From positions 35,079,501 to 35,143,500 of the forward strand of contig JAYKKT010000091.1 in NCBI GenBank assembly GCA_036023115.1: DNA of 64,000 nucleotides. The letters are read 5' to 3'. The stretch's first letter is position 1. Each line of letters starts with the position of its first letter. This DNA is from Brasenia schreberi (lineage: Eukaryota > Streptophyta > Magnoliopsida > Nymphaeales > Cabombaceae). Shown here in pieces: positions 1-12,721 of this stretch. The notes beneath the pieces were generated by a model. That model was not told the origin of the DNA. It was given only the letters and a program-made list of their open reading frames with translations, and searched no databases. The position numbers were made by a program, and so were the translations under genes.

Positions 1-480
1 ACTTGGGGAATTTAGTTGTATCAAGGCAATGCTGCCTAAAATATGGATGCTGGCGTCGAGTTGAATGAATGAAACTGGGTATTTGATTTTGGACAATAAA
101 CCATAAATTGGAAATTTTGTTGACATTACACTACATGTCATATGAGCAACGGTTCCTTGATGGGAATACCTTCAGCAATTTGTTTGATAGGCATGTCATG
201 TGTGATCTCATTTAACATTAGTTCTTGTCCTTGAGTGAAACCTCACCCTTCTTCAAGTTATTTTGAATACAGTAAGTGTAGCTGGTTTATTTCAAACTGC
301 TTGAAACTTACTTGGGGCTTTGTATGTTTGAAGTAAAGGGATGACTTCCTTTTATATATATAGGCAAACTGGTATATGCAAGCAGCTTAGATGCTTGCAT
401 ATACCAACAAATCTAAGCTGTTGAGGTGAACGACTTAGATGGAGGCCTTTTAAACCCCCTTTACAATTTCCTCTAAACTT
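1..480. other. Unannotated AT-rich start of window
   Basis: No reading frame, repeat family or RNA gene is recognisable here. A short inverted repeat around a 'gcttagatgcttgcat' word near 380-420 is the only local structure. It may be upstream sequence of the decayed FAR1-like gene that follows, but nothing proves it. Confidence 0.4.
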
Positions 481-796
481 TCTTTTGTTTTCTCTCTCCC
501 CCCCAAATCTCTCTTCTCCATTTCCTATGTTTATCACATCTCTCCCAAATCTCTCGTCTTTCCCTCTTGTACCCTTTGCACGTTTGTTTTTGTGTAACAA
601 TATTCTCTCATGCCCTTCTCTTGATCGCAATTTGAGTCATACTGGAGCTCCTCTACAAAGGTATGTTTTCTCTCTCGCACGTGTTGTCTAGTTTTTGCGA
701 GGTCGAGACCTTTCTCTAAGAGGTATGGTCTCTCTCTTTCTCTCTTTGATTCATACGAGATCATTGAATTTTTTACATTCTCTCACTTTTTTTCAT

Positions 797-1465
797 GCAC
801 AATGCATACTCATCGTTCCAAATTGTTGTTTCCTTGGTTTTTGCCATGTAGATCATAGCAATGCATACTAAGTGTTTGATTTATTGCTTCAAATGGAGTT
901 CTTGACCGAGTTGCCTTTGTCATTTACGCATGGCATGCCCATTACAAAGATTATGTCTTCAAGGTTTATTGATTCTTAAATTACCTTCAAATTTCATGTT
1001 ACTCTTATCATTCACTTCATTTGTTAAGTGACTATTCAACAAGTTCTACTAGATTTAATGTGTCTTATTGGCGGCTGAACTTTATGGCAATAAAATAATT
1101 AAACCAATTAAGGTGTTGATAAAATATTGAAGAATGGCTCCTCTTTCTCTAGGTGTGTATTGCATATTCCAACAATTTATGAAAGGAAAGTGTATTTTTG
1201 TGTTTTCCAAAACCACTGTAACTTTGTATGCATACTCATGTTTTCTAATTATTGCTTCTTTCATTCTTGCAGTGTTGATCGTAGTAATGCATACCAAGTA
1301 TTTGATCTATTGCTTCAAATAGAGTTCTTGACCGAGTTGCCTTTGTCGTTCATGCATTTGTTATCGGTTTAAGTTGTTGACATGCTTGATCTAGGTGTGT
1401 CTTGCATATTCTAGTAGTTTATGGAAGTAAGTGTATCTTTGTGTTTTCCCAAACCATTGTAACTT
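797..1465. repeat. Interleaved direct repeats upstream of the FAR1-like relic
   Basis: Two pairs of diverged direct repeats alternate. Pair A is about 88 bp, at 849-936 and 1273-1360, and shares the word 'gagttcttgaccgagttgcc'. Pair B is about 75-90 bp, at 1150-1240 and 1392-1465, and shares 'ttgtgttttcc'. The arrangement looks like an old tandem duplication of roughly 425 bp, possibly of an intron or leader of the decayed gene downstream. No coding potential is visible. Confidence 0.6.
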
Positions 1466-1514
1466 ATCTTTTTTCTATGCAATGCGATAGATTTACTACA
1501 CTTACTAATACATT

Positions 1515-3417
1515 TTGTTTAATATATGTAGTATGGAAATGAGTCAAAGTTCATCAATCACCAATGTTATTAGAAGGTTGGATATGAACATAGAAATCAT
1601 GACAACATTTGAAATTTATTCAAGTAGTCACTTTGTAAATGAAGTTGGTAATTACATGAATATTGAAGTAATGGAACTGGATACAAGTAGTGATGAAGAA
1701 AATGTGTGTGATGATATGCAAAAGGAAGAAGTTAAAAGGCAAACTCTTACGATCTCAGTAGATTATATACCCTTTGTTGGCATGCAATTAACAGTTATGA
1801 TGACACAACTTTTATAATTTATATGCTAAGTATGAGGGATTTAGGATACAAAAGCATACTTCAAGAAAAAAGAGAGGTGTTCTTTATGTACAACAAGGAA
1901 GGGTTTAAAAAGCCAACGGAGATGAACAATCATCAAGAATTATTACAAGATGTGGTTGTAAAGCAAGATTGATTATTAAGATGTGTACAAAGATAAGAAA
2001 GTAGGTTATTAAAACCATAGGTTGCATTCACCATTAAAAATGTACATGCACAAGTCAACAGAAGGGATAGATTCACATAAAAGGGTGATAGACGGCTTCT
2101 GAAATAATGAATGTGATGTCATATGAGGCAGGTGATATTCATAATGTATAATTTAATGAAGAATATGTTTATCCTTATCTTTAAAAACATAAAGAAAATT
2201 ATTTGGAAAAGGATTGTCAAATTGTATTAACATATTTTTAGAAAAAATAAGTTGAAAATCCTAGCTTTTAGCACGTGAAGATTATTATTATTTTGATGAT
2301 GTTGTGTCTTTTGATACCACTTATAAGAACAACAAATATTTAATGCCTTTTGGTCAATTCACTGGTATAAGTCATTATAATCAGTCAATTATAATTGTAT
2401 ATGCTTTGCTTGATAACGAGAAAAAGGATCATTTGTTTGGTTGTTTAAAAAATGGTTGATTTTAATGGGTAATAAACCTCCGAGTACAATAATCACATAT
2501 CAAGATCCTACCATGAAAGCAATGATAAGAGAAGTATTTCCAAGCACACGTCATCGGAGTTGTCTTTGGCACATCATGCAAAATGCTCCAAAGCATGTAA
2601 AGTTTAACACACGGATCCACATTTTAATAGCAAATGGTATGCATGGTTTTATTTATCATAAAGGAAAACAAAATTTGAAGATATGTGACAAAAGATGACT
2701 ATGTTATTCCCTTAATTGCTTGAACAAGTTGGATGAATGATCTTTGGGTTGATCGTGCTTTATGGTTTTATCATTATTTACTTGAAATATTTATGACAAG
2801 AATGTCTTCAACCCAATGGAGTGAGAGCATGAACCAAATGTTTAAAAAGTGACTTCCTAAGTACTCATTTATATCTCTTTGTTGAAAGGTTTGAACAAGC
2901 AATTGATGGAAGGCATAATAAAGAAAAAAAAAATCGATTGTCAAATGAAGAATGGGGTATAATCTTGTTATGTGGAGAACCCCTTATTACTTCATACCAT
3001 AGGTACATTTACACCATCAATTTTTGAGAAGTTTCAAAAAGAGTTTAAAAGTTGATAAATTATGATGTTATCCTTGATTCTAGTGATGAAGGAATTAGAA
3101 GTTACAAGTTACTTTACTATCAAGCAAATGGCGAACAAAAATTATATAATATCTCATATATAGTCTGCAATCAAGAACTATCTACTTGTCGGTGTCATTT
3201 GTGGCATTTTGCAGGTATTGCTTATTGTCACATGTTAGCTTTATTTCGGATTGAGAGGGTTCATTGGTTATCAGAATATTATATTCTTAAAAAGTGGATC
3301 AGACAAATAAAGATATGTATAGTAAATTCTTTTGGTATTGTAAATACATTGTTCCAACAAGAAAACTCTATTCTTCAAAAAAACATGTGTTCTTTTTTAA
3401 AGTTCATAAATGCCTAA
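1515..3417 (+). pseudogene. Decayed FAR1/FHY3-related (MULE-transposase-derived) gene
   Basis: Pieces in shifting frames match the FAR1-related family in order. An acidic N-terminus (from 1540) precedes a FAR1 DNA-binding-type region (about 1785-1990, words FYNLYAKYEGF and RCGCKARLI), with a frameshift near 1793 and an in-frame stop at about 1900. A MULE-type transposase core follows (about 2280-2640, words VVSFDTTYKNN, TIITYQDPTMKAMI and HRSCLWHIM). A SWIM-like region lies at about 3170-3250 (CRC...YCHML). The canonical fourth position of the SWIM motif, C-x-H, reads Y-C-H here, so even this piece is altered. At least three frameshifts or stops rule out a normal product. It may be a dead FRS gene or the transposase of a Mutator-like element; no terminal inverted repeats were found. 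Confidence 0.8.
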
Positions 3418-3689
3418 AAGAAGCCTTAAGATACGATAAGGCTTATCATATCATATAGTGGATACTCTTGATATATTATGCATACAATTAAAGAGAATGA
3501 ATGATGAAGTAGATGAATCAACCTCAAAAAGAGTTGATGAAAATGAAGTTCCCTCTATTTCCACTGGAGAGAAACTCCCAAGTGGACATACGACCATGAT
3601 ATGCTCTAGTGATTGTGATAAAGGTTAGCGAATGAGTGCGATGCGTGCTAATAAATTGATTAACTAATGACATTATAAACCGTATATAT

Positions 3690-5000
3690 GTTTACATAGA
3701 CATGACCGGTTTCAATGGTTCCAAACTGTCAGTTTTAATTTTCTTGAAATTAGGAACCGGAATCAAAACCGGGTTGGTTCCAATTCAAATTCGAGTCCTA
3801 AACCTTTCAAACGAAAACAAATTATTAACAATATAAAACCCATACTTTGGAGAGCCATCGATTCCGATTCTGTGAAAGGTCAAACTAGAATTGAACCCAG
3901 TGGTCTCTGGTTTTGCGTTCGGTTCTACTGGTTTCAGTTCCAACCGGTTCCTTGATTTCAATTCAAACTGCTGAGAAGGTTTCGTAACAGACAGGTCTAA
4001 TATAGGCTTCTAGATTCCATCACACCATTTGCAACCTCACCCTTGCCTTAAAAGCTAACAGAGAAAAACAATGATTGAAAAAATTCCAACAGCCGAGATG
4101 GTGGTTGGCCAGAGAGAGAGAGAGAGACCAAAGTTTTTTCTCCTCTTGATTGGCAGGGTGGGCTTATATGCACACTCGATATGTTCTCAGTATTGAACTC
4201 ACGACCTTTCACTTGAAGGTTCTATTTGGCCTACAGCTTAGCCAGGAGAGCCATGGCTCCTTGTGTCAGGTTGAAGCTTCTCATGAATTTAAATATAACA
4301 AGATGTGGTTGAAAAACTATTGACTTTTAAGGTGAGGACCCACCAAAAGAAAAATCTGGAGGCAAAGCCATTCAATTTCCAAGGGCTGGTGCACCACACT
4401 AAAGTCTCGCCTGTATAAATAAATAAAATACATGTAAGGTCCACTTCTTTATATATATTGTATAACACATCCAAAATTTATAGGGCCCTAGGGCTATGTG
4501 ACAAAAGAAATTCTCCACCTACTTATACAATAAAAAATATTATAAGATTCAACAATTCTTTTTCATTATGAAGATTGCCAACATCTGCAACCCATTGATA
4601 TAACTAGACATCGGGTTCAAAACCAGTTAGAGGCCATGTCACTGGACCGAGCTGAAAACCAGAACCAAACCAAAATCAGAAGCAATCAATTGGGCCCAAA
4701 AACCATAACTGAGACAGACATCCCCAAATTGGTTATGGTTCCTACTCCCATAGAACCAGAACTAAAACTTATGCTCAAATCGCTGGTTTCGGTTCTATTT
4801 TATAAATTTTTGTTTCTTAAAAGATTTTTTTTACCTTGTTTAAACCATAAATATGTGGTTATGAGTCGTGAAAGGAAGCAAGTGGAACCCGTTTTGAATA
4901 CGGTTCACGGTTTCGAACAACCCAAAACCAACCATGCCTATATAGAGCATTTTAAATTGGTTTGCCAAAGCACATTTTAGATGTGATGTGAAATCTAAGC
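3690..5000. repeat. GGTTC/GAACC-rich dispersed repeat remnants
   Basis: Two stretches (about 3696-4001 and 4607-4990) are rich in 'accggttc', 'gaaccg' and related words and resemble stretches at 8160-9260, 13830-14260 and 17390-17560. The first begins 'TAGACATGACC' and ends '...ACAGGTCTA', a weak inverted pair typical of hAT-type miniature elements, but no convincing target duplication was found. No protein-coding potential. Confidence 0.4.
4130..4262 (-). mobile_element. tRNA-derived SINE-like copy
   Basis: Read on the minus strand, the stretch resembles the short interspersed repeats at 18605, 39913, 40266 and 41512: a tRNA-like head ('ctggctaagctgt'), the shared core '...ttgaaggt..tgagttcaat', then a body ending in an oligo-A run (plus-strand 'gttttttc' at about 4134). 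A (GA)n tract abuts its 3' end. No clear target duplication. Confidence 0.5.
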
Positions 5001-5370
5001 CTTCAAGTTTGAAGATGAACGGCTGAAGCTTTTTGTTTAGTCATCTCATGATCTACTATAGTGGGTCTAATCCGATGTACCAAAAAGATAGATGATCATC
5101 ACGAAACTGGGCGGCTGAGATTTGAGAACAGGCTGATAAATATGATTTGATAAGCTCTTTTCCATTGTTCTCTTGGATAAATCATATCATGTTTTATAGT
5201 CAAAGTCCAAAAAAGATACGCGACACTAAAACAGCACCTTTAGAGCTCCTTTCTCAATTCTCCCCCTCTCCTCTGCAAAAGACTCCCTCTTTTTATTGTC
5301 CCAATGATTTCTCTCTGAGGAATTCCTGTTCTTCCTCTTTATTCCTCTTGTAGTTGCGGACTGGTTCTCT

Positions 5371-5402
5371 GTGTGTGTGTGTGTGTGTGCGTGCGTGTGT
5401 GT
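5371..5402. repeat. (GT)n microsatellite in the ATL 5' leader
   Basis: An interrupted GT run about 40 bp before the ATG of the downstream RING-H2 gene. It follows a CT-rich stretch and probably lies within the 5' UTR. Confidence 0.7.
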
Positions 5403-5443
5403 AGATTGAGCCCACTATTACTTATTGCCAATTTTTGAGTGCA

Positions 5444-6583
5444 ATGAGTGGCTCTCCAGGGTATCAACCAATCTGGGTGCCAGTTGAAAATTGTTCACAG
5501 GGCTTTTGTAGCATATACTGTCCTCAATGGTGCTATGTAACGTTCCCTCCTCCTCCTCCTTTTGTAATGGATGGTCAGGATTCAGGCTCGACTTTCTCCC
5601 CTCTTGTGATTGCCATCATTGGGATATTAGCTAGCGCTTTCCTTCTTATCAGCTACTATACTGTGGTCGCTAAGTATTGTGGCGATAGAGATTCCACAAG
5701 AAGAAGGTCACGAGGCAGCTCTAATGAAAATTTTGTTGAAAATCAAAATACAGGTGAAGCATGGCTTATACCGAACGATTCAGGGTTGGATGAGTCTGTG
5801 ATCAGATCTATCACGGTTTGCAAATATAAGAAAGGTGACGGGCTCATTGAGGCCACTGATTGTTCTGTGTGTTTGGGTGAGTTTCAAGAGGATGAAAGCC
5901 TTAGACTATTACCCAAGTGCAGTCATGCTTTCCATCTTTCTTGTATTGATAGATGGTTGCGGGCACACTCAAATTGTCCTCTCTGCAGAGCAAATGTAGT
6001 GTGTATTCATATACCGGTTTCTCTCCCACCACCGTCCTCGGTGCCGGAAATCTCGATCCTCGTGCCTCTGGGATCGGCCGCGGAGCAAACAAACTCATTG
6101 GGGACCGGAGTTCATGTCCAAGCACAAGCAGTCGAAGACGGCATAAGTAGTGCCACTGGTGCAGAGAATTCTGGTTTTGTGGGTGTGAATGATCAAGTTC
6201 AAGAAAGAGAAGAGGGTATTATTGGTCCTAATACTAGTAGAAGGTCTCAAAGTGATTTGGGTAGGGAGGAAGATGCAATAGTTGAGATCAGTTTTGAAGA
6301 AATCCAGGCACTAAGGCGGTCGATCTCCATGGATTCATCGAGCAGGAATAGCATTTCCATTGTTGATATGTTGTTGGTGAATCAGGGATCTGCTGCTAAT
6401 GGTATTGAGTGCTCCTCAACAGCGGTTTCTTGTGAGCAGAAAGGTTTAAGTAGGGGTGAGTTTTCAGGAAATAAGAATCTAAACAAAGTGACAGCACCAC
6501 CGCCGTCGCCGATGATGAGAAGGTCATTATCTGGTGGAAAATTCCTCCTTGGCAGGGGAAGGAATGCAATTCTTCCACTATGA
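5444..6583 (+). CDS. ATL-type RING-H2 E3 ubiquitin ligase (379 aa, single exon)
   Basis: A membrane-anchored RING-H2 ubiquitin ligase of the plant ATL family, which passes ubiquitin from an E2 to substrates. The first ATG is at 5444; the frame is open a little further upstream but without an ATG. A short Cys/Pro-rich N-terminus precedes one hydrophobic segment (about residues 53-73, [19 protein letters not shown]), the ATL 'GLD' signature (about 114-116), and a complete RING-H2 at about 140-182. The ligands read C-x2-C-x15-C-x-H-x2-H-x2-C-x10-C-x2-C, with the family's conserved W after the sixth ligand (DRWL). The C-terminal half is Ser-rich and probably disordered. ATL genes are normally intronless, as here. 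The substrate cannot be told. It sits alone between repeats. Confidence 0.95.
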   Translation: MSGSPGYQPIWVPVENCSQGFCSIYCPQWCYVTFPPPPPFVMDGQDSGSTFSPLVIAIIGILASAFLLISYYTVVAKYCGDRDSTRRRSRGSSNENFVENQNTGEAWLIPNDSGLDESVIRSITVCKYKKGDGLIEATDCSVCLGEFQEDESLRLLPKCSHAFHLSCIDRWLRAHSNCPLCRANVVCIHIPVSLPPPSSVPEISILVPLGSAAEQTNSLGTGVHVQAQAVEDGISSATGAENSGFVGVNDQVQEREEGIIGPNTSRRSQSDLGREEDAIVEISFEEIQALRRSISMDSSSRNSISIVDMLLVNQGSAANGIECSSTAVSCEQKGLSRGEFSGNKNLNKVTAPPPSPMMRRSLSGGKFLLGRGRNAILPL

Positions 6584-7440
6584 TTTAGTGCATCTTTGTA
6601 AAGATAAAGCCCATTTGTTTATTTGTCTTCGTTTCCTTTGGCCATGTAGTTCTTTGAGAAATCATTTTAATGGCGCAGCGAGTCTAAACGCATGTCAAAT
6701 TCGGAACGAGAAATGATCCCTACATTAAATGCCGGAGAGGTATGATTGGTTGAATATACTGCGATTTAGGCCTTCAAAGGTAAACAGAATATGAGACAAG
6801 GAGTCCATATTTCTGTGGAATCTGATATGATTATGATGCAGCTTTCCCGTTCATGTATAAATATCTATGCTTCCGTTGCAAAATTGGCTTCTTTTTACAC
6901 CATGAAACATGATTTGATGCCTTTCACGAAGAATTGCACTAATCTACCTGTGTGTGTGTGTGTTACTAAAGTGATGAGAGTACCATGAAGGCAACGTTTT
7001 CTTATCATTGAATGGAAGCTAGCAAAAGAAATTAGATAATTCTTCATCGCTTTTGAAAGTGTCTTCAGACTAAAGAGTTCATAGGTTGGAGAGCTAAGAG
7101 ATAAACTGCTAGAATTTCTTGAAATGTGTGTGCAATCGTTGTTCAACTTTCGGGAAATCCTTTCCTAGAAAGTTTCTGTCTCTGCGTGTTGAATTAAATG
7201 CTCGGGAGGGAAATGACCCTTTCTCGTCAAAGCTCCAAGCATGGCATGCTTTTATAAAATGCATTTGTTTAGAGGAAAAGGTTACGAAATTCATGCAGGA
7301 TGCGCCTCCACAACTGTCTGCCTGTCGTTTGGTCCTGTCATCAGATCTGGAATGGCCGATATTGGTGACGGTGGAAGCCGGTGGTGGTAGTAATGGATTG
7401 GCGGTGGCAAATAATATTGGTGATGATGATGGGTGGCCAG
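6584..7440. other. 3' flank of the ATL gene, no further gene seen
   Basis: The first 100-200 bases probably form the 3' UTR of the ATL gene. The remainder has no frame with family resemblance. A (GT)n run at about 6950-6962 is the only simple repeat. Confidence 0.4.
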
Positions 7441-7445
7441 CTAGG

Positions 7446-9640
7446 GGTGGTAAATGAACCAAGCCGCTTGTTGTTTGGCTTCATTCGGCTCGTTCGATCG
7501 GCTAAACCACATGAGCTGAACATGAAGATGGTAATTTTAGCTCGGTTTTGGTTGTCGAATTTTATATATATAAAGAGATTGATTGGATCCTGTCTACTAA
7601 TATGACACTGTTCATGCTCGACCATTGTTTTGAGCATTGCAACGGAATTGATTTTCACGCGACCCATACTCATCGTATTCTAGAATCCTTTTTATTTTGA
7701 TCTAGTGTTGTCTCACTTCAATCAATAAAATATTTAAAAACATTTTTATATAGAACATAAATAATAAATCTTATTTATAACATTTTATATTATTAAACTA
7801 AAAGTTATTATAGAAATATATCATTATATTTATATAAAAATATACATATACATATAAAACATTTATAATAAATATATATTTGATATAAATAAATACTAAG
7901 ATATATACTCTGGAGTGCAAACCCACCTCATAAGAGATGGATCGGATCAAGTACTCATGAGGTGGGTTCAAATTGTCATCCTTATTAAGGTACCAGAATA
8001 ATAACATTGTCTTTCACAATTTTTAAAAAAATTTAAATTACATTCACACCATGAAAAGTAATATGTAAGCATAAATGAACATGTCACAGTTTTTCAGTTG
8101 ATAAACAAGGGATAAAATTTTTGCTTTTTTAAGGTTTTAGAAAATAAGCCACAATTTATTTAAGAAAATTTCTCTCTTAACTTGGTTCAGTTAGGCACGT
8201 AAAAGGATAATGAACCGTTCGTGAACGGTGAACCTGTTTGAACATAGGATGCTCAGTTAACTGTTAGCTCGGCTTGTTCATATAAAAAAACGAGCTCTGC
8301 AACAAGGCTTTTCCGGTTGGGTCAGCTTGTTTAGCAGCGCCAATGGTGGCAATGGTGATCTGTGATGGAGACAAGGTGGCAAGGTAGTTGGTATGTTAGT
8401 GACTGTTGAAGATCTCGACTGCGTGACGCATATGACAAATGACAGGTAGTGCTGATGTGCCGTGTGGGTAGTAGTTGATGAAAATGGTAAAAGGTAGTGG
8501 CTGATAATGAGGAACAACGAGTGTTGTGTGGTGATGGAGCTGCGAGACCATAGATGGTGGCGGTGATGAGCCGAGACAGACGTGGGTGGTGGCAATAATG
8601 GAACCTGAAACAGGAACCAAACCGGCTCAAGGCCGGCTTTGGTTTGACGCATAAAAGAATTTGTAATTAAAAGTAATGTAAAACGAATTTGTAACCGGTT
8701 CAGGTTCCATGGAAGATGGAACCAAAACCGAATTTAGGCGAAATGCAAGCGCCTTGGTTCATTTCCCGGCCTGGTGCTCTTTGTCATAATATGTGGGTTT
8801 GAATGCTCATCTTAGGAAAGAAATCCACAATGAATCAAAGTAAATTTGATTGTTAATGGAATCAACTATGAAGAGTAGACAAGTCTATTTGGTTGGTGAT
8901 ATCTCAATGAACCGACCTTCAAACTTGAGAGACTCCAATATTGGACGAAAATGAGTTGCCGGCAACGGTTTCTCCGGTGGCCGAATGGCTTAGCTACTTT
9001 AATTTGGTTCCAAAGCAGGGAGACGAACCAAGAACCCAGTGCACACAGTGCTGGCTCATCCAAAATCCAGTAATTAGTTGGACAATTCAATGCAAGCAGT
9101 CCCAAACAATACCACACTGATGGAGGTGACCGGTTTAGACCCAAACGGGTTGAATGGGACCTGAAGCCCCTCTTAAGCTGGAACCGAACTGTTGGACCCC
9201 GTTTTGGTTTTGGTTTCACCTTTCAGGACACCAAATCAGAATTAACTGATGGTCCGAAACTGGCAGCCCCTCTTAATATATATTTTATATAATATAACTA
9301 TATATTATTAACTTTTAATTTAATAATATAAAATATCATTAAAAGGTTTTGTATTCTATGTAAAATATATAATATTAAATGATTTTTTCTTAAAAATATT
9401 TGTATAAGTTGAAGTAGAGCGGGGCTGGGTTGTAACAAAAGAGTGAGGGGCGGGTGTGGATTTGATCCCAAGACCTGCCGGACGGGGCAGAGCCGAGTGT
9501 ATAAAGAGAATTCTAAGGCGGGATGTGGGTGGAGTGAAAGACCGCCCCACCCTCTTCCTACTTGTTAAAAACAAGAGACTATGTTGCAAGCCACAAACAA
9601 CCCGATCGAGTTCGGCTTGTTTGGCTGGTTTACTATAATT
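7446..9640. repeat. Mosaic of hAT-type miniature-element remnants
   Basis: It begins 'TAGGGGTGGTAAATGAACC', a terminus typical of non-autonomous hAT elements, followed by GGCTCG/GTTCG-rich sequence. An AT-rich core (about 7700-7960) resembles the core of the better-defined element at 10108-10612. The stretch 9263-9560 is that family in reverse orientation: its 'ggttgtaacaaaagagtgaggggcggg' region is complementary to 10195-10230. Between them, 8600-9240 is GGTTC-rich. No intact ends could be paired, so this is best seen as nested, decayed miniature elements. Confidence 0.5.
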
Positions 9641-10107
9641 AATACCTGTTTGTTTTGATCCAAAAGACTTCCCTTGAAAGTGTTACAATACCTAAGATGT
9701 TAATATATTCAATAAAAAACACAGAAGGTTGGTGTGCAAGAATACATTATATGCTATTACGGTACATGACTTGTGAAATTAAGTCCAAATGAATTGCCAA
9801 AAATTCAAATATAAATGCTTAGGTTTTGCATTTTTCTAAGGAGTTAGGCGGCCAACCCACCAAACCAATGTTACGCACTCGAATTGTTTAAGGAAAATTT
9901 CGTCGCACTTCTCTGATTGTTAGCTACTATGTTGTGTACATATATATATATATATATATACACACTATTTGAATTTAAAAATTAAGAAAATAAAAAATAT
10001 AATTATACTTTTACAAAATGCGAATCTTAACCATTCAATCTACTTAATTGGATAGTCAAAATTTGGTAAACTAGTATATTTATGATGCATGGTATACCAA
10101 ATACCAC

Positions 10108-10612
10108 TAGGGATGGCAATGGGGCGGGATGGAACGGGTTTTCACTCCATTCACACTTGCACCATACCAAAAGCCTCTCTGTACATCCTGCCGAGCTCCA
10201 CACCCTATTTGTTACAACCCAGTCCTGCCCCGCCTCAACCCACTTCAACCTACAGTTTTAAGAAAAACATCAGTTAATATTATATATGTTACATAAAATG
10301 CAAAATCTTTTTAATGATATTTTATATTATTACACTAGAAGTTATTATGTGTGTATATATACATGTATATATATTTAAAAAGTATTACATGTAAAAATAC
10401 TTATAAGCATCATATATATATGATATACATATTTTACATCAATAACATATTATATATATATCAGGGTGGGTTTACCTTAAACCCTATTCCATCTTGCTTG
10501 CGGTTATTCCTTGTCTTGCCTTGCCTTGCCTTGCCCCATCTCGCCGCAAGGTAGGTTTTTGAACTTGAGCCTCCTGCAGGAGTGGAGCGGGGAGGTAGGA
10601 ATTGTCATTCCT
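10108..10612. mobile_element. hAT-type miniature element, 505 bp, 8-bp TSD
   Basis: The 5' end TAGGGATGGCAAT and the 3' end ATTGTCATTCCT form an imperfect terminal inverted repeat of about 12 bp. It is flanked by a perfect 8-bp direct repeat AATACCAC (10100-10107 and 10613-10620). hAT elements make 8-bp target duplications, and the Ac-like 'TAGGGATG' end fits. The subterminal regions are GC-rich (gggcggg...), the centre AT-rich, and no transposase is encoded, so movement would need a hAT transposase from elsewhere. Confidence 0.8.
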
Positions 10613-10633
10613 AATACCACCATCTTTTAGTGA

Positions 10634-10636
<3 letters not shown>

Positions 10637-10717
<81 letters not shown>

Positions 10718-11008
10718 TAGATGACTTGCCTTGCCTTATTGACAATCTTATACATTATGTGAGAGAGGGAGGAATTGCTAGACAATCTCTAATGCTAGAA
10801 TTACTTTATCATCACTATCATCATATGGTGATTATCAAAACACTTATGTCGAGTAGCACTTAATACACTCATATGTATTAAATGACTTCAAATATCGTAT
10901 TTATATTGATGAATAACTCAATATGCATATTCATATTCATCCAATTGTCTAGCGGAGTTTGGTTTGAAATGGTTTATAGCATCTATGAGTTTCTCTCTAT
11001 ATATATAT
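10637..11008. repeat. Repeat bounded by (AT)n(GA)n and (CT)n(AT)n
   Basis: A compound microsatellite (AT)n 10637-10673 / (GA)n 10674-10714 opens a stretch of about 280 bp that closes with 'tttctctctatatatatat' at 10990-11008, the inverted counterpart. The word ATGCTA lies just inside both ends. Similar architecture recurs at 12160, 17644, 19461 and 37379. Confidence 0.5.
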
Positions 11009-11093
11009 TCTCAATCTTTCTTGTATAAAAGGTCATTATTGTTTATGCAAAGAATAAAGAAAAGTAATTTTCGTGAGGAACAAACTACCGACT

Positions 11094-11303
11094 AAAATCA
11101 GTGACATGTACCTTTTCCTGTATGTTTCGCTCAATCTGCATCGTCTCACAAATCATATCGTATCACCGAGTTTGACAGTTTTCAAGGGTCGAAAACGTAA
11201 AATCAGTGACATGTACCTTTTCCTGTCTGTTTCGCTCAATCTGCATCGTCTCACAAATCATATCGTATCACCGAGTTTGACAGTTTTCAAGGGTCGAAAA
11301 CGT
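11094..11303. repeat. 105-bp tandem duplication (two copies)
   Basis: Two abutting copies (11094-11198 and 11199-11303) are identical but for one base (tgtatg versus tgtctg), followed by the first bases of a third. The unit length is a multiple of three, so an open frame repeats 35 residues twice, but the frame resembles no known protein and is probably incidental. The near-identity points to a recent duplication. Confidence 0.85.
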
Positions 11304-11892
11304 AAAATCAGAGAATTTGGGTTTAAATATGCTGAGAGGTTCCCATGCGGGTCACGGGCGATGTGTGAGCTTTCTTTGAAGTGATCAACAACTGCTTTGC
11401 ATATCTTCCGTGACAGTCGTGCATAACTGCCAAGGTCCGGATAAATTATTTGGCACGAAAGTCGAGAAGATCCTAACTGAAAATAAACCTCACTAGCGTA
11501 AAGTTTAGCTGTCACAAGAAAGCAATGGGTGGTATATATATATACTTGTAATTTTCAAATATATATACCTTTTGCTACTTTTCTAAAATCTCTTAAAAAT
11601 TTTAAAATTATTCCTACCATTTAAAGTAATGGGTGAACACGTGTTAGTATGGGCATGATCCGGTTTAAAGTAATTAGTCTCTCATCGTCACCGTCAATGT
11701 AGTTCATCACATGGTAATGATCAAAGCACAAATCTTGAGTACCATTACCTCATACGCATTAAATGGTCTTGAATCCCATATTGATCATGATGAGCAACTT
11801 GATCTGCATTGTTCGTGCAATTGCACGAATGACACTGATCATCTAGTATAGTATGATATGAGATGATATCTAGCATATCCCAATTTCTCTCT

Positions 11893-12145
<253 letters not shown>

Positions 12146-12159
12146 TATGTGTATCTCTC

Positions 12160-12373
12160 TTATATATATGTATATGTATATATAAGAGAGAGAAACTAGT
12201 ACATGCTTAGGTGTTAATAAATCCAAATAAATTTCAATTATATCTTTGGTGATTGATGGTTGAGATTGAATTTATAAAATAAGTACATATGTATTTTTTG
12301 CACAACACTTTTTTTGAATCTGTGAGTAGTGAAGGTGTTAGCATATACCATTTTTTTTCTTCTCTCTATATAT
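12160..12373. repeat. Short inverted-end element bounded by (AT)n(AG)n
   Basis: The left edge is 'tatataagagagagaaac', then 'TAGTACATGCTTAGGTGTT'. The right edge read in reverse is 'atatagagagaagaaaaaaa', then 'TGGTATATGCTAACACC'. The two ends are inverted copies beyond the simple repeat. A related left end occurs at about 12520 (gggtatatgctagtaccc) and another at 37410 (ggtatatactaacg). Confidence 0.55.
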
Positions 12374-12670
12374 GTTTATCTCCTCGGACATCAAGAAATT
12401 GTAGCCCAAATGGTTTTTTAGGCAAAAGGTAAAGTTCCATTACTTCAATTTGAAACATGTCTTCTCTTTGATAATCAAATGACTCACTTTTTTAAGCAAC
12501 TCATGCCGTGTTATATGTATAGAGAAAGATGGGTATATGCTAGTACCCTTAGTGCTAGTAAATCAAAACAAATCTTAATTATTTATTTTTGATGATAAAT
12601 GATTGAGATTTAAAATTTAAAAAATAAGTGAACAAGTACTTTTTATTTTATAGATTCAAATCTCAGTTAT

Positions 12671-12720
<50 letters not shown>
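12671..12720. repeat. (AT)n microsatellite
   Basis: About 25 uninterrupted AT units. It may be the right edge of a further diverged copy of the microsatellite-bounded repeat starting at about 12510. Confidence 0.9.

Positions 12721-12721
<1 letters not shown>

Noticed and set aside
7119..7673. Overlapping open frames of 74-117 codons on both strands
   Set aside because: No family resemblance, no splice support, and they extend into miniature-element sequence.
11094..11384. Small gene encoding a protein with two 35-residue repeats
   Set aside because: The frame is open only because the 105-bp duplication is a multiple of three; no conserved domain, splice context or regulatory signal.
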